This document shows positions 54,496 to 62,276 of a DNA stretch of 64,000 bases, piece by piece. The position numbers were made by a program, and so were the translations under genes. The first letter of the stretch is position 1, and every line of letters starts with the position of its first letter. Source of the stretch: Propionibacterium sp. (lineage in GTDB: Bacteria; Actinomycetota; Actinomycetes; Propionibacteriales; Propionibacteriaceae); assembly GCA_012517965.1 (NCBI GenBank), contig JAAYTZ010000113.1:62001-126000 (forward strand), given 5' to 3'. The notes below the pieces were generated by a model. It did not search any database. It was given only the letters and a program-made list of their open reading frames with translations, and had not been told where the DNA came from.

Positions 54496-55146
54496 ATGGC
54501 CGAGCTCACGTTCTTCACGGGCCCGATGAACTGCGGCAAGTCGACGCTCGCCCTCCAGATCGACTACACCGAGGCCAGTGCCGGACGCCGCGGCGTCCGG
54601 TTCACCTGCCAGGACCGGGCCGGGCAGTCCACGATCTCGTCCCGCATCGGCCTGGCCGAGGCGGCCCTGGAGGCCCACCCGCACCTCGACTTCTGGGACT
54701 TCGTCACCGCGGGCCTCACGTCCGGGCGCCGGATCGACTACCTGATCTGCGACGAGGCCCAGTTTTACGAACCCGCCCAGATCGACCAGCTCGCCCGCAT
54801 CGTCGACGACCTGGGCGTCGACGTTTACTGCTTCGGGATCCTGCACGACTTCCGCACCGAGATGTTCCCGGGCTCGGCCCGGCTGGTGGAGCTGAGCGAC
54901 CGCATCGAGTGGCTGCAGGCGCGCCCCCGTTGCTGGTGCGGGGCGCCGGCGACCCACAACGCCCGCACGGTGGGGGGTGTGATGGTCACCGAGGGCAGTC
55001 AGGTGGTCGTCGGCGACACGGCCCCCGGGGCGGAGGTCGCGTACGAGGTCCTGTGCCGCAAGCATCACCGCCGGCGCGAGACGGCCTGGGTCGGGGGGAT
55101 GGACCTCACCCCCGAGCCGCTGCCGTTCGACGAGGGCGACGTCTGA
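54496..55146 (+). CDS. tdk: Thymidine kinase
   Basis: 216 residues. P-loop GPMNCGKSTLAL (~9-20), catalytic/Walker B region LICDEAQFYEPAQ (~84-96) and the zinc-lasso residues CWCGAPATHNAR (~150-161) and CRKHH (~192-196). It phosphorylates thymidine for salvage. The ATG is two bases after the preceding stop. Together with nrdJ and dut it places three dNTP-pool genes in this window. Confidence 0.93.
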   Translation: MAELTFFTGPMNCGKSTLALQIDYTEASAGRRGVRFTCQDRAGQSTISSRIGLAEAALEAHPHLDFWDFVTAGLTSGRRIDYLICDEAQFYEPAQIDQLARIVDDLGVDVYCFGILHDFRTEMFPGSARLVELSDRIEWLQARPRCWCGAPATHNARTVGGVMVTEGSQVVVGDTAPGAEVAYEVLCRKHHRRRETAWVGGMDLTPEPLPFDEGDV

Positions 55147-55148
55147 GC

Positions 55149-55176
55149 GAGCCCCGCTCTGCCGGGGAGGGGGCTC
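55149..55176. terminator. Hairpin between tdk and sepH
   Basis: GAGCCCC (55149-55155) pairs with GGGGCTC (55170-55176), with a further CCCC/GGGG pairing inside. No T-run follows. It lies between convergent genes. Confidence 0.5.
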
Positions 55177-55183
55177 TGCGAGG

Positions 55184-56284
55184 TCAGGGCTTCTGCGGGC
55201 CCTGACGTGGCGAGCCGAACATGATCTCGTCCCAGCTCGGGACCGACGCCCGCTTGTTGCGGGGTTTGCGGCGCGCGGCGGGCGGCTCCCCCTCCACGAG
55301 GGAGGGCTGCTCGGGCTCGCGGGGGGTGGTCCGGCGGCGCTGGGGGGTGGGCGAGGCGTCGTCGGTCGGGGCCTCCGCCTCGGTCGCGTCCGTCGACTCG
55401 GTGTCGGCCGTCGGGGGCTCGTCCAGCATCGGCACGGGCACGGTGGGTTCGGCGCCCGCGGCGTCCGTCGACGGGGCGGGGGCGGCGTCCGGCCGCACCG
55501 CCAGGACGTCCTCGGGCACGTAGAGCGGTTCGACCCGGGCTCCTTCCGGGAGGTCGGGGGTGTCGGCGGACGGGGCGCCCACGGCGTCGGCGACGACCGG
55601 GCCGTTCGCCTCGGGTCGGATGAGACCGGAGTAGATCTTGACCGAGTCCTCGTCGAAGCTGGCCAGCATGTCGTAGAGCGCATCGAGGTGCGGGTCGTCG
55701 CCGGTCACGAGGTCGTAGACCCCGTCGATCTCGGCGAGGGCCGCCTCGGTGTAGGCGTCGTTGAGCTCGTCGGAGTCGTCGGGGGGGCCGGCGGCGTCGG
55801 CCACGGCCCGGACCAGGGCCAACTCATCGTCCTCCGCGGGGGTGGGAGCTTGGCGTTCGTCGGCGCCGGTCTCGCCGATCATCCAGCGGGCGTCGTCGTT
55901 GTCCGCCACCGAGAAGCGGCCGTTGACGTCGTAGACGAAGGCACCCTCGTGCGTGCGCCCGTTGTGCTCGAAGGTCGCGCGGACCCGCCAGCGTCGGGCA
56001 CCGAGCAGGTAGGCGTCCCAGGACACCCGGTCGGGGTCGATGCCGTGGCTCATCAGGTGCTCGGTCGTGGCGGTGCGCAGCGCCCGGTTCGAGGAGGACT
56101 CGCCTCGCCGCCGGACGGGGTTCGCCTGCGCGAGGCCCGCGACGTGCTCGCGCTCGGCGATGACCGGCGCGGCGAACGCGTCGATGCGCTCGACGGGGAC
56201 CCCGGCGGCGCGCGCCACATCCTCGACCGACTCCCCGGCCCGGATCCGGGCCTGGATGTCTCGCGGTCTCAGGGCACTCTCCAT
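55184..56284 (-). CDS. sepH: Septation protein SepH (short N-terminus)
   Basis: 366 residues. The helix-turn-helix-like DUF3071 core begins at once (RPRDIQARIRAGESVEDVAR, ~6-25) and is followed by the conserved WDAYLLGARRWRVRATFEHN (~89-108). The C-terminal ~200 residues are acidic, Pro/Ala-rich and end in a basic KPRNKRASVPSWDEIMFG tail. In Streptomyces SepH binds FtsZ and promotes its assembly. Typical members have ~70 more N-terminal residues, which are not found upstream in this or other frames (an in-frame TGA lies close by). TGGAGA precedes the ATG. Confidence 0.85.
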   Translation of the reverse strand: MESALRPRDIQARIRAGESVEDVARAAGVPVERIDAFAAPVIAEREHVAGLAQANPVRRRGESSSNRALRTATTEHLMSHGIDPDRVSWDAYLLGARRWRVRATFEHNGRTHEGAFVYDVNGRFSVADNDDARWMIGETGADERQAPTPAEDDELALVRAVADAAGPPDDSDELNDAYTEAALAEIDGVYDLVTGDDPHLDALYDMLASFDEDSVKIYSGLIRPEANGPVVADAVGAPSADTPDLPEGARVEPLYVPEDVLAVRPDAAPAPSTDAAGAEPTVPVPMLDEPPTADTESTDATEAEAPTDDASPTPQRRRTTPREPEQPSLVEGEPPAARRKPRNKRASVPSWDEIMFGSPRQGPQKP

Positions 56285-56467
56285 CGGATTCTCCAGTGGT
56301 CACGGCGTGGGAACAGGGTGCTTGCTGCTGGGTAACCTACCGTGTCCGTCCAGGGGGTCGCCTCGCCGTCCCCGCCGCCGGTGGCCGATCACGGCAACGC
56401 ACGATCCCACTTGGCCGGGTGTGATATGTATGCGGCGAGTTTGAACGGTGACGACAGGGAAGGGACC

Positions 56468-56764
56468 ATGGCCACCGACTACGACGCCCCTCGCAAGACC
56501 GACGAGGAGAACGAAGACAGCCTGGAGGAGCTTAAGACCAGGCGCAACGACAAGAACTCGGGCAAGGTCGACGAGGACGAGGTCGAGGCTGCCGAGACGT
56601 TCGAACTGCCGGGCGCCGACCTTTCGCACGAGGAACTCACAGTGCGGGTGCTGCCCCGCCAGGCCGACGAGTTCACCTGCGCCTCCTGCTTCCTGGTGAA
56701 GCACCGCAGCCAGATCGCCCAGGAGAAGGACGGGCAGTACTACTGCGTGGACTGCGCGGGCTGA
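56468..56764 (+). CDS. DUF4193 family zinc-ribbon protein
   Basis: 98 residues: an acidic N-terminal half (KTDEENEDSLEELKTRRNDK) and a C-terminal ribbon with CASCF (~72-76) and CVDCAG at the end. Equivalent to M. tuberculosis Rv2699c. Some members (e.g. Streptomyces) are expressed very highly; the function is unknown. The start is supported by AGGGAAGGGACC upstream. Confidence 0.87.
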   Translation: MATDYDAPRKTDEENEDSLEELKTRRNDKNSGKVDEDEVEAAETFELPGADLSHEELTVRVLPRQADEFTCASCFLVKHRSQIAQEKDGQYYCVDCAG

Positions 56765-56779
56765 ACCCGGCCAAGGTGG

Positions 56780-56814
56780 CGAGGGGCGGCGTCCGGATCG
56801 GACGCCGCCCCTCG
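56780..56814. terminator. Perfect 16-bp hairpin between convergent genes
   Basis: CGAGGGGCGGCGTCCG (56780-56795) and CGGACGCCGCCCCTCG (56799-56814) pair fully around GAT. The strongest hairpin in the window; it separates DUF4193 from the minus-strand DUF4235 gene. Confidence 0.8.
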
Positions 56815-56835
56815 GCCGTCTGCTCGGCCGACGGC

Positions 56836-57132
56836 TCAGAAGCGCACGCTGACGGTGCGCATCGAACGGGCCGACTCCTCACCGCTGAACTTGAGCCACC
56901 GCTGGGCCGCGAACCTGTTGGCGGCCACCCCCAGGAGACCGATCCCCACGGCGTTGGCGAGCACCCAGGCGAAGGCCTTCGCCTGGGGCACCGCCGGATC
57001 GTTCACCTGCGGCGGCTCCTCCCCGGTGATGGTGGTCCACGCCAGCTCGACGACCTTGTGGGCGACGACGGCCGTCAGCGCTGCGACGCCGCCCGAGTAG
57101 GCGTTGAACATCAGGTTGCGGGTGACGCTCAT
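56836..57132 (-). CDS. DUF4235 family membrane protein
   Basis: 98 residues with two hydrophobic segments: ~12-27 (AYSGGVAALTAVVAHK) and ~51-71 (AKAFAWVLANAVGIGLLGVA). This is the DUF4235 pattern; the function is unknown. The ATG at 57132 has TGGAG upstream; a GTG two codons further up is possible. Confidence 0.78.
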   Translation of the reverse strand: MSVTRNLMFNAYSGGVAALTAVVAHKVVELAWTTITGEEPPQVNDPAVPQAKAFAWVLANAVGIGLLGVAANRFAAQRWLKFSGEESARSMRTVSVRF

Positions 57133-57214
57133 GGGCACTCCAGTAGGTCGGGGAGTCCGTCCGGCGGCCGCCGGGGGCGCTGACCATCCTAGGCCGCCGT
57201 CATGGGCGGCGCGC

Positions 57215-57220
57215 TAGGGT
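57215..57220 (+). promoter_or_regulatory. Candidate leaderless -10 of the DUF3093-dut operon
   Basis: TAGGGT, eight bases before the GTG at 57229. Confidence 0.5.
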
Positions 57221-57228
57221 GGGGACCC

Positions 57229-57726
57229 GTGACTGCGACCAGCGACCCTGCCGCGGCCGGGGGCCCGGTGTACGAAGAGCGGCTCACCGCACCGGCGTCC
57301 TACTGGGTGATCGGGCTCGTGGTGGGGGTCAGCACCGCGACCGCCGTGGGCTTCTACCTGGGGCCCTGGGTCGCCGTGGCCGCCGGCATCGCGGTGGCCG
57401 GCGGGCTGGTGTTCGCGTTGCTCGCCCTCGGTCACGTCCGCATCGTCGTCGACGACCGCGGGCTGGCGGTGGGGGCGGCCCTGCTCGAGTGGCCCTACCA
57501 GGGCGAGGCGGTCGCGCTCGACCCGGCGGCGGCCCGGGACCGGTTGGGCGCCGGCGCCGACGCCCGCGCCTTCGTGGTGGCCCGGCCCTACCTCCCCTCC
57601 GCCGTGCTGGTCCCGGTGGTGGACGCCGCCGACCCGCACCCCTACTGGCTCGTCTCCTCGCGCAATCCGCGGCGGCTCGCGGCGGCGCTGGCGGCGGGAC
57701 GCGCCGCGGGGGTGGAGCGCCGGTGA
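57229..57726 (+). CDS. DUF3093 family membrane protein
   Basis: 165 residues. YEERLTAPASYWVIGLVVG (~16-34) starts the family region, with two hydrophobic segments (~27-45, ~46-68), then a soluble beta-rich part (VARPYLPSAVLVPVVD). Equivalent to M. tuberculosis Rv2698, next to dut there also. Function unknown. It is coupled to dut by a GTGA overlap. Confidence 0.82.
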   Translation: MTATSDPAAAGGPVYEERLTAPASYWVIGLVVGVSTATAVGFYLGPWVAVAAGIAVAGGLVFALLALGHVRIVVDDRGLAVGAALLEWPYQGEAVALDPAAARDRLGAGADARAFVVARPYLPSAVLVPVVDAADPHPYWLVSSRNPRRLAAALAAGRAAGVERR

Positions 57727-58220
57727 CGGAGTCGGAGCCCGTCGTCCTCGTGCTTCGATTGGACGCCGACCTGCCCCTGCCGCGCTACGCCCATCCGGGC
57801 GACGCCGGGGCCGACCTCTGCGCGCGGGAGACGGTCGTGCTCGCGCCCGGCGAACGGGCCCTCGTGCCGACGGGGATCGCCCTGGCGCTGCCCGACGGCT
57901 GGGCCGCGTTCGTGCACCCCCGTTCGGGGCTCGCCGCCCGCGACGGCATCACGATCGTGAACGCGCCCGGCACCGTGGACGCCGGCTACCGGGGCGAGAT
58001 CATGGTGTGCCTCTTGAACACCGACCGGCACCGGACCGTCACCCTGGAACGCGGCGATCTGATCGCCCAGGTCGTCTTCCAACGGGTAGGACGGGCCTCG
58101 TTCGTCGAGGTGCCGGCGCTACCCTCAAGCGCACGAAGCGCCGACGGACATGGCTCCACCGGGGGGGTCAGCCGGTGGCGGACGGCCCCGGAAGCCGCGA
58201 TCGAGGAGAAGAGCCAGTGA
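57723..58220 (+). CDS. dut: dUTP diphosphatase (trimeric dUTPase)
   Basis: 165 residues. All usual motifs are seen: HPGDAGADLCA (motif 1, ~23-33), HPRSGLAARDG (motif 2, ~64-74), NAPGTVDAGYRGEI (motif 3, ~79-92), RGDLIAQVVF (motif 4, ~107-116) and the flexible Gly/Ser-containing motif 5 (ADGHGSTGGV, ~139-148) that closes on the active site. It hydrolyses dUTP to dUMP, keeping uracil out of DNA and supplying thymidylate synthesis. GTG start overlapping the upstream stop. Confidence 0.95.
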   Translation: MTESEPVVLVLRLDADLPLPRYAHPGDAGADLCARETVVLAPGERALVPTGIALALPDGWAAFVHPRSGLAARDGITIVNAPGTVDAGYRGEIMVCLLNTDRHRTVTLERGDLIAQVVFQRVGRASFVEVPALPSSARSADGHGSTGGVSRWRTAPEAAIEEKSQ

Positions 58221-59002
58221 TCTTTGGACGCAGGAACCGCACCCCCCAGCCAACCGCGGAGGTCGCCGCGGAGGCGGACGAGGTCGCCCCGGCCGACCTC
58301 GACGTCGAGGCGGCGGACGCGGAGGCGCTCCAGGACGCCGAAGCAGACCTCGACGAGGGCGACGACCTCGACGAGGACGACGACCGCGGCGAGGACGACG
58401 AGGACGACGACCTCGAGGAGGACGAGGACGACGACTTCCGGGCCGACGGGCCCTTCGACGCCTCGGAGGTCGACCTCGCCGGGGACGACGTGGCTCGCCT
58501 CGAGCTGGGCGTGCTGACGTTGACCCCCTTCGAGGGGATGAGCCTGCAGTTCCAGGGCGACCCTTCCTCGGGCACCGTGTACTCGGCGCTCGTCATGTTC
58601 GAGAACTCCGGGCTTCAACTGGAGGTCTTCGCGGCCCCGACCACGAGCGGCCTCGCCGCCGAACTCCGCGAGGACACGATCGAGGAGGCGCAGCAGGCCG
58701 GCGGCAGCGCTGAGGTCACGATCGGCCCGTTCGGCAAGGAGATCAAGCGCGTGCTGCCGATGGAGGGGCCGGAGGGGGAGCAGCTCTTCCACGTGTCCCG
58801 CATCTGGCTGGTGGACGGCCCGCGCTGGCTGCTGCGGGGCACTCTGATGGGTCAGGCGTCGCTGGTCGAGGGCGAGGCGCCGCCGGCCGACGTCTTCGTC
58901 GAGTTCTTCCGCAACATCGTCGTGCACCGCGACGACGCCCCGCGGGTTCCGGGTGAGTTGTTGACCCTGACCCTCCCGGAGTTGCCCGGGGTGGCGGGCT
59001 GA
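58217..59002 (+). CDS. DUF3710 family protein
   Basis: 261 residues. Residues ~18-80 are strikingly acidic with runs of Asp/Glu; the conserved DUF3710 domain follows (LELGVLTLTPFEGMSLQF, ~94-111; TTSGLAAELREDTIEEA; RWLLRGTLMGQA). Equivalent to Rv2696c. Function unknown. The GTG overlaps the dut stop; the OB-fold gene follows two bases after its stop. Confidence 0.85.
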   Translation: MIFGRRNRTPQPTAEVAAEADEVAPADLDVEAADAEALQDAEADLDEGDDLDEDDDRGEDDEDDDLEEDEDDDFRADGPFDASEVDLAGDDVARLELGVLTLTPFEGMSLQFQGDPSSGTVYSALVMFENSGLQLEVFAAPTTSGLAAELREDTIEEAQQAGGSAEVTIGPFGKEIKRVLPMEGPEGEQLFHVSRIWLVDGPRWLLRGTLMGQASLVEGEAPPADVFVEFFRNIVVHRDDAPRVPGELLTLTLPELPGVAG

Positions 59003-59004
59003 CC

Positions 59005-59355
59005 ATGGCCGGCCTGCGCGCGTGGTGGCGCAACCGACACTCGCCCGAGCCCGGCGGCTGGGAGGACCGTCGGCGGGCCGACGAGCGGGCCACGCCCGAT
59101 CGGATCGCCGACTGCGCCGACCGGCAGTTGGTCCGCCTCCGCGGCACCATCGAGTCGTTGACGGTGCAGCCCCGCGAGACCGCGAACTGGCTGGAGGCCA
59201 GCCTGGTGGACGGCACCGGCACCGTGACGCTGATCTGGATGGGCCGGCACGAGATCCCGGGCATCGAGGTGGGCCGGGACATGAGCGTCGAGGGAAGGAT
59301 CTCGATCGTCGACGGCGAACGCCGGATCTACAACCCCTACTACACCCTCCGCTGA
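59005..59355 (+). CDS. OB-fold nucleic-acid-binding protein
   Basis: 116 residues. The OB fold spans ~43-115 (VRLRGTIESLTVQPRE, LEASLVDGTGTVTLIWMGR), as in tRNA-anticodon-binding or RecG-wedge-like OB domains. Equivalent to Rv2694c. It is last in the DUF3093-dut-DUF3710-OB operon and converges with trkA. Probably binds single-stranded nucleic acid; unproven. Confidence 0.83.
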   Translation: MAGLRAWWRNRHSPEPGGWEDRRRADERATPDRIADCADRQLVRLRGTIESLTVQPRETANWLEASLVDGTGTVTLIWMGRHEIPGIEVGRDMSVEGRISIVDGERRIYNPYYTLR

Positions 59356-59390
59356 GCCGGACGCCGGCCCGCCGGTTCGCCGCCCGCCGC

Positions 59391-60077
59391 CTATTCGCCC
59401 TCGACCGGCGCGCGCCGCACGCTGGGGGCCAGGTACCGGGCGAGGTCGAGTTCGTGGGTGGCGTCCCCGACGAACAGCAGTTCGTCCCCGCCCTCGACGG
59501 TGCCGTCCCGTTGGGGGGCGCCGGCCTGGCCGCCGCGGATGACGGCCACCAGGACGAAGTCGCCCGGAAGGGCGAGGTCGGCGATGCGCTGCCCGACCCG
59601 GGGACTGTCGTACGGCAGGGTCATCTCGACCAGGTTCGCGTGGCCGCCCCGGAAGCTGAAGAGGCGGACGAGGTCGCCGACCGTGACGGCCTCCTCGACC
59701 AGCGCACTCATCAGGCGCGGGGTCGACACCGCGACATCCACGCCCCAGACGTCGTCGAACATCCACTCGTTGCTGGGGTGGTTGACCCGGGCCACCGTGC
59801 GCGGCACGGAGAACTCGGTCTTGGCCAGCAGGGAGTGCACGAGGTTGGCCTTGTCGTCGCCGGTGGCGGCGATGGCCACGTCGCACTGGTCGATCCGGGC
59901 CTCCTCCAGGGAGTCGACCTCGCAGGCGTCCGCGAGCAGCCAGTCGGCGCCGGGCACGCTCTCGGTCTTGATGGCGGCGGGGTCGCGGTCGATCAGGAGC
60001 ACCTTGTGGCCGTTGGCCAGCAGTTCGCGGGCGATGGAGCGGCCCACGTTGCCGGCGCCGGCGATGGCTACGCGCAT
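59391..60077 (-). CDS. TrkA-family potassium uptake regulatory subunit
   Basis: 228 residues: RCK_N Rossmann domain with GAGNVGRSIARELL (~7-20) and the acidic NAD ligand in VLLIDRDP, followed by an RCK_C domain (~145-220). Such subunits gate Trk/Ktr K+ channels in response to NAD(H) or nucleotides. It is 14 bases downstream of a second trkA-like gene; M. tuberculosis has the same tandem (ceoB/ceoC, Rv2691-2692). GAGGAACC precedes the ATG. Confidence 0.92.
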   Translation of the reverse strand: MRVAIAGAGNVGRSIARELLANGHKVLLIDRDPAAIKTESVPGADWLLADACEVDSLEEARIDQCDVAIAATGDDKANLVHSLLAKTEFSVPRTVARVNHPSNEWMFDDVWGVDVAVSTPRLMSALVEEAVTVGDLVRLFSFRGGHANLVEMTLPYDSPRVGQRIADLALPGDFVLVAVIRGGQAGAPQRDGTVEGGDELLFVGDATHELDLARYLAPSVRRAPVEGE

Positions 60078-60091
60078 GGTTCCTCGGCTCC

Positions 60092-60754
60092 TCAGTGCTT
60101 GGCCGGCGGGCTGCCGAGCAGTTCCTCGATGGTCGCCACGTCCTCGTTGGCGCAGGCGGCGTAGACGAGATCGCCGTCCTGCAGGATCGTCGCGGCGTCC
60201 GGCACGATGCCCTTGCCGAACCGCAGCAGGAACGGGATGGGGGCGCGGATCACCCCCTGGATGTCGCCGATCCGGCGGCCGACCCAGCCGACGTGGGTCG
60301 ACACCTGGATCAGCCGGACGGCGCCCGACGGGTCGCGCCACTGCGGTTCCGAACCCTCGGGCAGCAGCCTGCGCAGCACCTGGTCGGCCGCCCACCGGAC
60401 GGTCGCCACCGACGGGATGCCGAGCCGCTCGTACACCTCGGCGCGGCCCTGGTCGTAGATGCGGGCCACGACGTTCGCGATCCCGTAGGTCTCGCGGACC
60501 ACGCGCGCGGCCAGGATGTTGGAGTTGTCGCCGCTGGAGACGGCCGCGAAGCCGTCGGCGTCCCGGATGCCGGCCGTCTCGAGGACGCGCCGGTCGAAGC
60601 CCACGCCGCGCACGGTCTTGCCGCGGAAGGTCGGGCCCAGCCGCCGGAAGGCGTCCGGATCGAGGTCGATGACGGCGACCGTGTGGCCGCGACGCTCCAG
60701 GCTCCGGGCGAGCGACGAGCCGACCCGGCCACAGCCCATGATGACGACGTGCAA
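60092..60754 (-). CDS. TrkA-family potassium uptake regulatory subunit (second copy)
   Basis: 220 residues starting at a TTG (LHVVIMGCGRVGSSLARSL), with AAAGG upstream; an internal ATG (MGCGR) would break the first strand. Rossmann motif GCGRVG (~7-12), DLDPDAF (~32-38) and an RCK_C domain (~145-210) are visible. It probably forms a heteromeric ring with the neighbouring TrkA. No channel subunit gene is in the window. Confidence 0.9.
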   Translation of the reverse strand: MHVVIMGCGRVGSSLARSLERRGHTVAVIDLDPDAFRRLGPTFRGKTVRGVGFDRRVLETAGIRDADGFAAVSSGDNSNILAARVVRETYGIANVVARIYDQGRAEVYERLGIPSVATVRWAADQVLRRLLPEGSEPQWRDPSGAVRLIQVSTHVGWVGRRIGDIQGVIRAPIPFLLRFGKGIVPDAATILQDGDLVYAACANEDVATIEELLGSPPAKH

Positions 60755-60804
60755 CGAGGTGCCTTTCGAGACGGGCGCCGGCCGGAGGGCGCCGACCGGC
60801 GGGG

Positions 60805-60810
60805 TAGAGT
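60805..60810 (+). promoter_or_regulatory. Candidate leaderless -10 of the methyltransferase gene
   Basis: TAGAGT, eight bases before the GTG at 60819. Confidence 0.5.
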
Positions 60811-60818
60811 CTAACGCC

Positions 60819-62012
60819 GTGCATGACGGCGACGCTCCGCTCCGCCGACCGGCCCGCACCACGGACGCCGACGCGGGGCCGCGCGTGGGCGACGAGGTGA
60901 CCGTTCCGATCGGGCCCGTGGCCCACGGCGGCCACTGGGTCGCCCGACACGACGGCCGGGTGATCTTCGTCCGGGGCGCGCTGACCGGCGAACGGGTGCG
61001 CGTCCGGATCACGGCCGTGGCCGCCCGTCATCTGTTCGGGGACGCCGTCGAGGTGCTGGAGCCCGCCGGCGAGCGGGTCGACCCGCCGTGCCCGATCGCG
61101 GCCCGGTGCGGCGGCTGCGACTTCCAGCACGTCGCCCCCGATCACCAGGCAGAGCTCAAGCGGCGGGTCGTGGCCGAGCAGCTGCGCCGGTTGGCCGGGT
61201 TCGAGTGGGCCGGGGACGTCGAGTCGGTGCCTCCGCTGCTCGGCTGGCGCACCCGGGTGCGCTATCACGCCGGGCCCGAGGGCTGGGGCATGCACCCGCC
61301 CCGCTCGCACGCCGTGACCCCCCTGCCCCCGCAGGGCTGCCTGATCGCGGGGCTCGGGCTGGGGCGTCCGCCCGCCCCGCCGGCGCCCGGCGTCGACCAG
61401 GTGCGGGGAGTCTCCGCCGCCGACGGCGTCCGATGGCTGCTGGGCGACGAGGACGCCGTCGTGCGGGAGCGCGCGGACGGCCACGACTATGAGGTGCGTG
61501 GGGACGGCTTCTGGCAGGTCCCCCCCCCCCCCCGCGCCGCCGACACCCTGGTGGACGCCGTCCTCGCCGGCCTGCGGCCCCGGGCGGGGGAGCGGGCCTT
61601 CGATCTCTACTGCGGCGTCGGCCTCTTCGCGGGGGCGCTCGCGCGCCGCGGCGTCCGGGTGACGGGGGTCGAGGGCGACCGGGCCGCGGTGGCCCTCGCC
61701 CGGCGCAACGTCCCGGAGGCCCGCTTCCACGCGGGCTCCGTCGACCGGGTGCTGGCGCGGCTGCCCGACCGGGTCGATCTGGTGGTGCTGGACCCGCCGC
61801 GCGCAGGCGCCGGCGCCCGGGTCCTGGACGCCGTGCTCCGGCGGCGTCCCCGGGCGGTCGCGTACGTGGCCTGCGACCCGGCGGCGCTGGGCCGGGACCT
61901 GGGGCGGGCGCGCGCGCAGGGCTGGCGGGTGGCAGGGGTGCGGGCGTTCGACCTGTTCGGGATGACCCATCACGTCGAGTGCGTCGCCGTGCTGGAAGCT
62001 GGGCCCGCGTGA
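60819..62012 (+). CDS. TrmA/RumA-type RNA (uracil-C5) methyltransferase with TRAM domain
   Basis: 397 residues; equivalent in position to Rv2689c. TRAM domain at ~23-82 (VPIGPVAHGGHWVARHDGRV). [4Fe-4S] cysteines in CPIAARCGGCDFQHV (~88-102). SAM-binding FDLYCGVGLFAGAL (~259-272), LDPPRAGAG (~320-328) and the catalytic Cys in YVACDPAALGRDL (~347-359). It methylates U in tRNA or 23S rRNA. At ~233-239 the usual FWQVHPGAADTL reads FWQVPPPPRAADTL because of a C14 tract (61520-61533), a likely mutation or assembly artefact. Confidence 0.88.
   Translation: MHDGDAPLRRPARTTDADAGPRVGDEVTVPIGPVAHGGHWVARHDGRVIFVRGALTGERVRVRITAVAARHLFGDAVEVLEPAGERVDPPCPIAARCGGCDFQHVAPDHQAELKRRVVAEQLRRLAGFEWAGDVESVPPLLGWRTRVRYHAGPEGWGMHPPRSHAVTPLPPQGCLIAGLGLGRPPAPPAPGVDQVRGVSAADGVRWLLGDEDAVVRERADGHDYEVRGDGFWQVPPPPRAADTLVDAVLAGLRPRAGERAFDLYCGVGLFAGALARRGVRVTGVEGDRAAVALARRNVPEARFHAGSVDRVLARLPDRVDLVVLDPPRAGAGARVLDAVLRRRPRAVAYVACDPAALGRDLGRARAQGWRVAGVRAFDLFGMTHHVECVAVLEAGPA
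61520..61533 (+). repeat. C14 homopolymer inside the methyltransferase gene
   Basis: Fourteen consecutive C bases encode the third base of Val, four Pro and the first base of Arg, replacing an expected HPG. The frame stays open at this length; a change of one or two bases would close it. Confidence 0.9.
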
Positions 62013-62227
62013 GTAGGGTGCCGCCGCAGCCGCGCTGCCCCGTCCGGCCCGGCGAATACTGCACGCTGTGCCAGATGGGGGTCACCGGACCGGCCGACTG
62101 CGGCCTGGTGTACCTGGTCTTCGACGACACGGACTTCGACGACGCGGACTTCGACTCAACCACCCCGGACGGGGAGGACCGGGCCAAAATGGGGGAACAG
62201 CAGCCGAAGTCACCGGACCAGGGGTAG
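62009..62227 (+). CDS. Small DUF6767-like protein
   Basis: 72 residues. [20 protein letters not shown] (~10-29) and [11 protein letters not shown] (~30-40) match my recollection of the DUF6767 family, with four conserved Cys that could hold zinc. The tail is acidic. The GTG start overlaps the methyltransferase stop (GTGA). Function unknown. Its stop overlaps the -10 region of acnA. Confidence 0.65.
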   Translation: MSRVPPQPRCPVRPGEYCTLCQMGVTGPADCGLVYLVFDDTDFDDADFDSTTPDGEDRAKMGEQQPKSPDQG

Positions 62228-62243
62228 TATCTCGACGTCGAGA
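62225..62243 (+). promoter_or_regulatory. acnA promoter -10 and overlapping 14-bp palindrome
   Basis: TAGTAT (62225-62230) is a likely -10. The perfect palindrome TCTCGACGTCGAGA (62230-62243) covers the expected start of transcription, a typical repressor operator. It leaves a leader of about 40 bases to the acnA ATG. The regulator is not known from this window. Confidence 0.6.
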
Positions 62244-62276
62244 CAATCCCGTCAGGACGAACCAGGAGTGGACCGC

